The notes beneath the pieces were generated by a model. The model did no database searches, was not told where the DNA came from, and worked only from the letters and a program-made list of their open reading frames with translations. Made by a program: the position numbers and the translations under genes. DNA of 11,801 bases, taken from the NCBI GenBank assembly GCA_964541595.1, contig CAZIRO010000085.1, positions 1-11,801 on the forward strand, written 5' to 3'. This DNA is from CAZIRO01 sp964541595. Lineage in GTDB: Bacteria; Acidobacteriota; HRBIN11. Shown piece by piece: positions 1 to 5,170 of the stretch. How positions within the stretch are numbered: the stretch's first letter is position 1; each line of letters begins with the position of its first letter.

Positions 1-1
1 T

Positions 2-432
2 ACGCGGTTGCTCATTGCCGGGCCTCGGGGACACACCTGGGTCGGCAGTTTGACGAACCTGTCCGCCGTCATGCATCGGATCGAAACATGGCAACAGCGG
101 GGTACGCGGTGTGCACTCATCGCTGCCGGGGGACATCTCACGGACCCGCCGGAAACCAACGAAGACCTGTACGTCATCGTGTACATTCTGTGGCGTATTG
201 TACCGGAACTCGCACGGCGCCACTGGCCGGACACGTGTCGTTCCTGGGAACGGCAGGATGGCGGGCCGCCTTGGGAAACCGTTCTTCGGACCANNNNNNN
301 NNNCTGGTCTCCATCGGGTTCGAACCCGACATCCGATGGATCGCCGATCACCGGGACACGTATCCACACGTCCCGCATACGGCGAATGACACATCGCCTC
401 TACCGGACCTGACGCCGGTCGTGCCCCGGTAA
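2..432 (+). CDS. comB: ComB-like 2-phosphosulfolactate phosphatase, 3' part, interrupted by assembly gap
   Basis: Both flanks of the N run read as one protein family. Before the gap (codons from base 2) are the segments VGSLTNLSAV, then CALIAAGG and EDLYVIVYILW. These match the ComB pattern of a 'GSL.N..AV' strand, a Gly-rich 'AAG' segment and an acidic pair opening a helix. After the gap, codons from base 304 give LVSIGFEPDIRWIADHRDTY and end at TAA 430-432; 'GFE-DI..A...D' is the usual ComB C-terminus. ComB is a Mg-dependent acid phosphatase that turns 2-phosphosulfolactate into sulfolactate in coenzyme M synthesis in methanogens. Many bacteria carry homologues whose substrate is uncertain, so the name is a family call, not a proven reaction. 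The N-terminus lies outside the window. The frame differs on the two sides of the N run (frame 2 before, frame 1 after), as expected if 10 N is a placeholder length. The family match was made from memory of motifs, without a search. Confidence 0.62.
   Translation, partial: AVAHCRASGTHLGRQFDEPVRRHASDRNMATAGYAVCTHRCRGTSHGPAGNQRRPVRHRVHSVAYCTGTRTAPLAGHVSFLGTAGWRAALGNRSSDXXXXLVSIGFEPDIRWIADHRDTYPHVPHTANDTSPLPDLTPVVPR
294..303. other. Assembly gap (10 N)
   Basis: Ten undetermined bases inside the comB-like gene. The reading frame shifts from frame 2 to frame 1 across the run, so the true gap length is probably not 10. It must leave a total that is in frame, and it should encode the missing stretch of the ComB C-terminal half. 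Confidence 0.97.
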
Positions 433-433
433 A

Positions 434-904
434 TCACGGCACCATATCCGGATGGAGAAACCATACCACTTTCCAGACCCGATGGGATGTCCGTTCGAGA
501 CAGAGCACCGCCGCCGGGGCAAATGCAAAGATCTCCGCGTCGGCCTGTCCACAGACGAGATAACTGGCGAGCAGATTGAGATGCGGCAGGTGACCGACCA
601 GCATGAGTGAACGCGCGACGCGATCGATGGCACGTACGGTGTCCATCACGTCTGCATCCGGTTCCAGTGCGGGTTCGACGGACATCGGCCCGGAGAACCC
701 GAGTTCCCGCGCGATCCATTCAGCGGTCTGGCGGGCACGCAGTTTCGGACTGTACCAGATTGCACCGATATCCAGCTCCGGAACCCGGCGCAGGTACTGT
801 CCCATTCGCTGTACGGACGCCACACCCTCGGGACTCAACGGACGCGTCGGATCCTGTGATTTCGGTACGGCAGCGCCGTGACGGACCAGGATAAGCCGCA
901 CCAT
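434..904 (-). CDS. sixA: SixA-type phosphohistidine phosphatase
   Basis: This 156-aa protein belongs to the histidine phosphatase (phosphoglycerate mutase-like) superfamily and is close to the ~160 aa of E. coli SixA. The RHG signature is at residues 8-10 (LVRHGAA), with H9 the phospho-accepting nucleophile and R8 a phosphate ligand. SPKLRARQTAE (52-62) supplies the conserved Arg, and LVGHLPHL (102-109) supplies the second catalytic His (H105). It lacks the long insertions of mutases, as SixA does. SixA removes phosphate from phosphohistidine in His-Asp relay domains or in nitrogen-PTS proteins; no partner of either kind lies next to it here, so the substrate is open. The start is the ATG at 902-904: a GGAGGA ribosome site lies a few bases upstream, and the family's N-terminus begins right at the first strand. 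An upstream in-frame Met 12 codons earlier has no such support. It lies 93 bp downstream of pfkA on the same strand, and its stop is 1 bp from the convergent comB-like stop. Confidence 0.85.
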   Translation of the reverse strand: MVRLILVRHGAAVPKSQDPTRPLSPEGVASVQRMGQYLRRVPELDIGAIWYSPKLRARQTAEWIARELGFSGPMSVEPALEPDADVMDTVRAIDRVARSLMLVGHLPHLNLLASYLVCGQADAEIFAFAPAAVLCLERTSHRVWKVVWFLHPDMVP

Positions 905-951
905 GGTCCTCCGACAATGGCAGGGATTACGACTCCACATATCTCACCCAC

Positions 952-963
952 CCGGGCGCCCGG
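952..963. repeat. 12-bp perfect GC palindrome between pfkA and sixA
   Basis: CCGGGCGCCCGG reads the same on both strands and lies in the 93-bp spacer between the pfkA stop and the sixA start. As RNA it could form only a short tight hairpin. No T-run follows on the minus strand, so it does not qualify as an intrinsic terminator, and its role is unknown. Confidence 0.25.
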
Positions 964-997
964 CACGTATTCCCTCGTCACTCTGGAAACGCATGCC

Positions 998-2098
998 TTA
1001 CGGCTCGTCACCGAACCGGGTACCCACCGCACGTGCGGCCGCAATGAGCGGATGATCCAGCGGGACATGCCGCTGGCGCCCGGCAATGTGGGCGAGATCC
1101 ACCGTATCCCATTGACCGGACCGATAAGTCACCATTTGACCGAATCGACCCCGTACGGCGATATCCACCGCCCGCTGGCCGTATACCGTGGCGAGCAAAC
1201 GATCGCGCGGCGTCGGCACGCCACCCCGCTGGACGTATCCGAGCAGCACGGCGCGGCATTCGATACCCGTTGCCGCGTGGATTTCCCTCGCCAGCCGGAA
1301 CCCGATCCCGCCCAGGCGCACACGTTGATCGCTGTCCGGTTCCACGGCCTGGATGACCACACTGCCACCCTGCGGGTGCGCACCCTCGGCAACGCAGACG
1401 ATGCTGAACCGTTTTCCGATCCGTTCCCGTTCCTGAATGGCCGCACAAACGGCGTTCAGACGGTACGGAATCTCCGGGATCAGGATGACGTCACTGCCGC
1501 TCGCCACGCCGGCATACAGCGCCAGCCATCCGGAATGTCGGCCCATGACCTCCACGATCATGACCCGATGGTGACTGATGGCTGTGGTATGTACACGATC
1601 GATCGCTTCCGTTGCCACGGCAACGGCCGTATCGAATCCGACACTGGCATCGCATTCCGGGACATCGTTATCGATCGTCTTCGGAATGGCCACGATGGGA
1701 ACACCGTGCCGGTTGAGATGCGCGGCAATGGCCAGCGAACCCTCTCCACCGATGACAATGAGGGCGTCCAGCCCGTTGGCTTCGATGTGGCGGATCATCG
1801 TATCCGTCATGTCGACGGTATCGACCCGACCGTTGCGGCGAACCGGATAACGCAGCGGATGCAGTTTGTTGTGGGTTCCGAGAATCGTACCGCCGAGCGT
1901 CAGGATATTACTCGCGTCCGTAGCCGCGAGCGGCCGCGTCCGGTTTTCCACAAGTCCGATAAACCCATCGAGAATCCCGATAACTTCGAGCCCATACCGG
2001 TACACGGCCGTCTTGATGACGGCGCGAATGACGGCGTTCAATCCGGGACAGTCGCCGCCGCTCGTCAGGACGCCGATACGGTGCACATGGTGTGCCAT
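998..2098 (-). CDS. pfkA: 6-phosphofructokinase, mixed-signature (group III-like) PfkA
   Basis: Protein of 366 aa. It phosphorylates fructose 6-phosphate to fructose 1,6-bisphosphate in glycolysis, in the cytoplasm. The N-terminal GVLTSGGDCPGLNAVIR (9-25) is the nucleotide/phosphate loop. GGTILGT follows at 69-75, GGEGS at 117-121, PKTIDND at 139-145 (D143 is the catalytic base), MGRHSGW at 185-191, PEIP near 208-211 with a substrate-binding Glu, and GYVQRGG late in the chain. The two donor-specificity positions are mixed. Gly120 (GGEGS) matches ATP enzymes (E. coli Gly104), whereas Lys140 (PKTIDND) matches PPi enzymes (E. coli Gly124). This G/K pair is known from actinomycete-type 'group III' enzymes, which mostly use ATP. 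The chain is about 45 aa longer than E. coli PfkA, partly at the C-terminus. The ATG at 2096-2098 is chosen because the next residues lead straight into strand 1; its ribosome site is weak. An upstream Met (2203) would add 35 unrelated residues. Confidence 0.93.
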   Translation of the reverse strand: MAHHVHRIGVLTSGGDCPGLNAVIRAVIKTAVYRYGLEVIGILDGFIGLVENRTRPLAATDASNILTLGGTILGTHNKLHPLRYPVRRNGRVDTVDMTDTMIRHIEANGLDALIVIGGEGSLAIAAHLNRHGVPIVAIPKTIDNDVPECDASVGFDTAVAVATEAIDRVHTTAISHHRVMIVEVMGRHSGWLALYAGVASGSDVILIPEIPYRLNAVCAAIQERERIGKRFSIVCVAEGAHPQGGSVVIQAVEPDSDQRVRLGGIGFRLAREIHAATGIECRAVLLGYVQRGGVPTPRDRLLATVYGQRAVDIAVRGRFGQMVTYRSGQWDTVDLAHIAGRQRHVPLDHPLIAAARAVGTRFGDEP

Positions 2099-2135
2099 GG
2101 TCAGGAACCCGCAATGGCAATCCCGTTCATGTCTA

Positions 2136-2164
2136 AGTATCGCATGCCCATGGGATCGACGCAA
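2136..2164 (-). promoter_or_regulatory. Candidate sigma-70-type promoter of pfkA
   Basis: On the minus strand, TTGCGT (2159-2164) is followed after 17 bp by GATACT (2136-2141), with TG one base before the -10 (extended -10, TGCGATACT). It would start transcription about 30 nt upstream of the pfkA ATG. Each hexamer matches the consensus only partly (3/6 and 4/6). A GGGTC-TCT-GACCC inverted repeat directly upstream (2165-2177) could be a regulatory site or chance. Confidence 0.35.
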
Positions 2165-2280
2165 GGGTCTCTGACCCGGGATTGGAACGGAACGTGCGGA
2201 CACCGGATTTTACCATGTAGTAAGGTCGTCGCCAGCGATCCGACTGACCAGGCGGAACACGTTCAATCGGAGGTTTGACC

Positions 2281-2733
2281 ATGCGCGTACACTGGACACG
2301 TGCGATACTCGCCGGTATTCTGGGTACCCTGGCGTTCGACATCCTGGGGTTATTGCTTTCGGCCATGATGGGAAACCCCAGCTGGTGGGACGTTCCCCGG
2401 ATGCTCGGGATGAAAACGGGATTCGGTTTGTTCGGCGGGGTACTGCAGCACTACGGAAACGGTGCCATTCTGGCGATCATTTTTGCGGCGATCGCGCCCT
2501 CCCTGTGGGGACCGCACTGGTTGCGGGCGGTATTGTACATCTCGATTCAGACGGTGACCGGTGTATGGTTCTTCATGATGCCGTTACTGGATATGGGCGT
2601 CGCCGGGGTGCACAGCCCGATGGGGATGATGATGCCGGTCGCGTCCCTCCTGCGACACTGGGTCTATGGACTCGTCCTTGCGGGATTGTACCCCGCAGCC
2701 CTGTACGCGAGCACGCATCCGTCCACCGAATAA
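2281..2733 (+). CDS. Small four-helix membrane protein, unknown function
   Basis: 150 aa with four predicted transmembrane helices at roughly 7-29, 59-77, 81-102 and 124-143. The C-terminus is short and polar. Helix 2 is preceded by a His (LQHYGNG, H57) and helix 4 begins with SLLRHWVYG (H126). This layout, with a His at the head of helices 2 and 4, Gly-rich helices and a Met-rich loop between helices 3 and 4 (residues 99-119), recalls small membrane proteins grouped under DUF6789 and similar names. That is a memory match and not secure. No enzymatic motif is visible. The start is ATG 2281 with CGGAGG seven bases upstream (2268-2273); a TTG two codons earlier lies too close to that site. It is divergent from pfkA and 39 bp ahead of mutM on the same strand, so the two may be co-transcribed, but nothing links it to DNA repair. 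Confidence 0.8.
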   Translation: MRVHWTRAILAGILGTLAFDILGLLLSAMMGNPSWWDVPRMLGMKTGFGLFGGVLQHYGNGAILAIIFAAIAPSLWGPHWLRAVLYISIQTVTGVWFFMMPLLDMGVAGVHSPMGMMMPVASLLRHWVYGLVLAGLYPAALYASTHPSTE

Positions 2734-2772
2734 CCCCTGATCCCACATCATTGCAGATCCGGATGGCACCCG

Positions 2773-3588
2773 ATGCCGGAACTTCCGGAAGTCGAAACGA
2801 TTCGCAGGTATCTGTGGGCGGAACTCCTTGGGGACACGTGTACGAACGTCGTGATTCGCCGTCCGGATCTGCGCTGGCCGATAGACGTCTCTGCGGTTCG
2901 GCGATGTATCGGCCGGACGGTCCGGGACATCCGCCGTCGTGGCAAGTACCTCATGGTTGCCTACGATCGGGGCCACCTGATCGTGCACCTCGGGATGAGC
3001 GGACGGCTCGGCGTCGTCCGGCGTCAGGACCCGCCCGGCCCGCACGATCACGTCGAATGGTGGTTCCGCTCCGGGAAAGTGTTGCGTCTTCGTGACCCGC
3101 GACGGTTTGGCAGCGTCTTCTGGACGGAAAACGATCCCTGCACGCATCCGCGCCTCGCGGAACTCGGTCCGGAACCCTTTGATCGTCGTTTGACGGGCCG
3201 CAGACTGTACGCACGCAGCCGGGGACGCAAGACATCCGTGAAGGCGTTCCTGATGGACGCACGCGTCATCGCGGGACTTGGAAATATCTATACCACCGAA
3301 GCGCTTTTCCGGGCGGGGATCCGACCGGATCGACCGGTCGGGGATATTTCCCAACGTGAATGGTCCCGTATACTGCGTGCGATCCGGTCGGTCCTGCGTG
3401 CGGCCATTCGCGCCGGCGGGACGTCCCTGCGGGATTACACACGCGCAGACGGTACACCCGGGATGTTCCAGATGCGTCTGTCCGTGTACCGTCGTGCCGG
3501 ATTGCCCTGTATCCGGTGCGGCACACCCGTCCAGATGACGCGCATCGCCGGACGGTCGACCTATTTCTGTCCCCGGTGCCAGCGTTGA
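2773..3588 (+). CDS. mutM: Formamidopyrimidine-DNA glycosylase (Fpg/MutM)
   Basis: 271 aa, the usual length (E. coli Fpg is 269). It is a bifunctional base-excision repair enzyme that removes 8-oxoguanine and formamidopyrimidines and cuts the strand by beta,delta-elimination. All diagnostic parts are present. MPELPEVET opens the protein, with Pro2 the Schiff-base nucleophile and Glu3. The beta-hairpin Lys is in RRGKYL (K58). The helix-two-turn-helix segment is VIAGLGNIYTTEALFRAGI, with the conserved Asn in GNIY. The C-terminal zinc finger is C246-x2-C249-x16-C266-x2-C269, with Arg261 in GRSTYFC. Because Pro2 must be exposed after Met removal, the start at ATG 2773 is certain even though the ribosome site is weak. 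The TGA stop (3586-3588) lies inside the probable -35 box of the following tRNA gene. Confidence 0.98.
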   Translation: MPELPEVETIRRYLWAELLGDTCTNVVIRRPDLRWPIDVSAVRRCIGRTVRDIRRRGKYLMVAYDRGHLIVHLGMSGRLGVVRRQDPPGPHDHVEWWFRSGKVLRLRDPRRFGSVFWTENDPCTHPRLAELGPEPFDRRLTGRRLYARSRGRKTSVKAFLMDARVIAGLGNIYTTEALFRAGIRPDRPVGDISQREWSRILRAIRSVLRAAIRAGGTSLRDYTRADGTPGMFQMRLSVYRRAGLPCIRCGTPVQMTRIAGRSTYFCPRCQR

Positions 3589-3613
3589 CTTTCGAGACAC
3601 GAACGGTTAGATT
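3585..3613 (+). promoter_or_regulatory. Probable promoter of tRNA-Phe
   Basis: TTGACT (3585-3590) and TAGATT (3608-3613) are separated by 17 bp, giving 5/6 and 4/6 matches to the housekeeping consensus. The expected start is near 3620, about 12 nt before the mature tRNA. The -35 box contains the mutM stop codon, so the promoter is embedded in the end of that gene. Confidence 0.6.
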
Positions 3614-3631
3614 ATCTGTCCGGAATCGGGT

Positions 3632-3707
3632 GCCGGGGTAGCTCAGTCGGTAGAGCAGTGGACTGAAAATCCACGTGTCGGCGGTTCGATTCCGTCCCCC
3701 GGCACCA
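3632..3707 (+). tRNA. tRNA-Phe (anticodon GAA)
   Basis: Full cloverleaf of 76 nt including an encoded CCA. The acceptor stem GCCGGGG (3632-3638) pairs perfectly with CCCCGGC (3697-3703); the discriminator is A3704 and CCA is 3705-3707. The D arm is GCTC/GAGC with GG in the loop. The anticodon stem is GTGGA/TCCAC around loop CTGAAAA, with anticodon GAA at 3665-3667. The variable loop has 5 nt. The T arm is GGCGG/CCGTC (one G-U) with loop TTCGATT. No tRNA-end duplication that would mark an integrated element is visible nearby. Confidence 0.98.
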
Positions 3708-3766
3708 CGATGATTCGCTGTTTCCCGCATCCCGCAATGGAATTCCAATACATGCAGATTATCCTG

Positions 3767-3914
3767 TGATAGGGGCGACCGATCGAGGTCGCCCGGTCTC
3801 GGATGTCGCTGTCGCATGGGGGTGGCCATTGGCGGGCCCGTCGGTGCGCTTCAACGGCTACCGCCGGGTTCATGGTGCCATCATGACCGGGCGAGCTGGA
3901 TCGCTCGCCCTACA
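3767..3914 (-). repeat. 148-bp repeat with inverted hairpin termini (REP/BIME- or MITE-like), copy 1
   Basis: This fills most of the 296-bp non-coding stretch between tRNA-Phe and the next gene (3708-4003). The left unit has GGGCGACC (3773-3780), a 6-nt loop and GGTCGCCC (3787-3794). The right unit has GGGCGAGC (3889-3896), a 6-nt loop and GCTCGCCC (3903-3910). Both are perfect 8-bp stems, and both carry GGTC flanking the stem on the inner side (GACC in the opposite orientation), so the second is an inverted relative of the first. The interior, read on the minus strand, also matches the interior of the copy at the right edge of the window, including the shared string AATGGCCACC. Orientation is given as minus to match that copy read as plus. 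No transposase is present, so it is either a non-autonomous element or a REP-type palindrome pair. Elsewhere in 3708-4003 only a TGGAATTCCA palindrome (3738-3747) was noticed. Confidence 0.8.
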
Positions 3915-4003
3915 GGGAACGTTTCCAGAGGTACACCGCGATCGCACCCGACCACCGCCCCTGCATCTCATCGTGCATCACTGTATTTTGGAAATCAACC
4001 ATT

Positions 4004-4915
4004 TTAATCCGGGGTCCCTGTCAGGCGATGATATGTGCGCTCAATTTCTTCGTTTTTACGACATGAAACGCGGAACGGCTCACACATCCCCCCAACTGTC
4101 ATTCGGGTGGGTGATAACCGCAAGATCCGGTACGACCAGGACCGACTCTTTGTAATCGGTTGACATTCTTCATTCATGCAAATCCGGCCACGGACGGTCT
4201 TCGGAGTGAAAGTGATCACCTGGTCCATCATTCGCCATCGACCGGTTTCGTAGTATGTCTTCTTAAAAATAATGAAATACCCGGTCGATTCCTCGACAGC
4301 GTGCAGTTCGTATGTTCCATCGCGTGCGATCGTTAACCGAACACCCCCGCCGCTGCCCTGAGTGGCCGGCATATCCGCAGGCGCATCATCGGTGACTTCG
4401 AACTGGCTGTAGACACCGGCTTCTTCCCATTCTCCAACAACTGAAGTGCCTGCAGCCAGGGTTGAAGCCGCGCGCTCGGGTGAAGTCCGTTTTGGTGACC
4501 TCTCCGGGGTGCGACGTGTGCGCTTCACCAAACGGGAATTGGCACGGGCACGTATAATCTGCATCACCCGCTGTTCAAGCTCCGGTGGCCCAAGCACAGC
4601 CTCCACCGTGCGCCCTCGCACCCGCAGGACTACAATCCAGTCGTCGTTACGCCCCACACGAGTATTCCGATCAAGGTCACGAACCTGTAGGGAGTCAGGC
4701 AGCACCGATTCAATCAGCTGTTTCCATGCAGTGTTGAGCGTCACAGGTTGCGGGTACACTTTGCCTAACCAGGTGAGCTCACCGTCCGGGCTAACAGCTA
4801 CACGTAGACTTTCATCCTCGGTAGGCTCCAGCTGCCACCCGCGGGGTGGCTGTAGACCAAGTGCCGAATAAAGCAACAATCCCCAGATCATCAGCCACGC
4901 AAACACGTAACGCAT
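4004..4915 (-). CDS. Exported protein of unknown function with lipocalin-like C-terminal half
   Basis: 303 aa; not recognised as a named gene. Residues 1-22 are a hydrophobic signal peptide or anchor (RYVFAWLMIWGLLLYSA). Residues ~36-125 form an alpha/beta segment with VSPDGELTWLGK. It is reminiscent of the periplasmic part of ExbD/TolR-like proteins, but the ExbD membrane Asp is absent, so this is only a hint. Residues 128-150 are a basic Arg/Lys/Ser/Pro linker. Residues ~158-300 begin VVGEWEEAG and include RLTIARDGTYEL and ETGRWRMMDQVITFTP, the pattern of small lipocalin-like beta-barrels. Four cysteines (246, 251, 278, 285) could form disulfides outside the cytoplasm. The start is ATG 4913-4915, preceded by AGGGGG and followed directly by the signal sequence; a Met nine codons upstream would spoil it. 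Composition looks somewhat more AT-rich than the neighbours, and transfer is possible. It lies 255 bp downstream of the receptor gene on the same strand. Confidence 0.75.
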   Translation of the reverse strand: MRYVFAWLMIWGLLLYSALGLQPPRGWQLEPTEDESLRVAVSPDGELTWLGKVYPQPVTLNTAWKQLIESVLPDSLQVRDLDRNTRVGRNDDWIVVLRVRGRTVEAVLGPPELEQRVMQIIRARANSRLVKRTRRTPERSPKRTSPERAASTLAAGTSVVGEWEEAGVYSQFEVTDDAPADMPATQGSGGGVRLTIARDGTYELHAVEESTGYFIIFKKTYYETGRWRMMDQVITFTPKTVRGRICMNEECQPITKSRSWSYRILRLSPTRMTVGGMCEPFRVSCRKNEEIERTYHRLTGTPD

Positions 4916-4933
4916 GTTCCCCCTGGTATCCCA

Positions 4934-4956
4934 ACGTGTCACGTAGCGTCACACGT
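4934..4956. promoter_or_regulatory. 23-bp near-palindrome, candidate operator
   Basis: ACGTGTCACG (4934-4943), three bases, then CGTCACACGT (4947-4956): 10-base arms with a single mismatch. It lies 18 bp upstream of the start codon of the exported-protein gene, where a repressor would act. A related TTGTCACGCG occurs ~15 bp further away (4971-4980). The rest of the 255-bp spacer (4916-5170) has no gene and no clear terminator; it also holds AGGTCC-C-GGACCT (5042-5054). Confidence 0.4.
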
Positions 4957-5170
4957 CGGGGCCGGCCGATTTGTCACGCGCCGTTTTCCCGGCGGCCGCA
5001 TGCCGGCAGGCGCGGATTCAGCCGCCGGTCAGGCCCGTCCCAGGTCCCGGACCTCCCATGGTTTTCACATCTCCATGATACTCAAAGCCCACTCGGCCAT
5101 CCAGCAGGCACCCGCCTCATGAAGGAAGACATGGACAACTGGCGTGGGAGACATTGACAGCAGCGACAGA

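Noticed and set aside
952..963. Intrinsic terminator after pfkA
   Set aside because: GC palindrome without a following T-run on the minus strand.
878..2278. 466-codon open frame on the plus strand opposite pfkA
   Set aside because: It covers the whole of the well-supported pfkA in antisense, has no family motifs, and is rich in Asp, His, Arg and Thr as expected of a GC-rich antisense frame.
2584..3600. 338-codon open frame on the minus strand opposite mutM
   Set aside because: Antisense shadow of an unmistakable Fpg gene.
3643..3873. Minus-strand ORF beginning MNPAVAVEAHRR
   Set aside because: It runs through the tRNA gene and starts in the repeat; its N-terminus only reflects the repeat interior.
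3632..4003. Genomic island attached at tRNA-Phe
   Set aside because: No integrase, no direct repeat of the tRNA 3' end, and ordinary genes follow.
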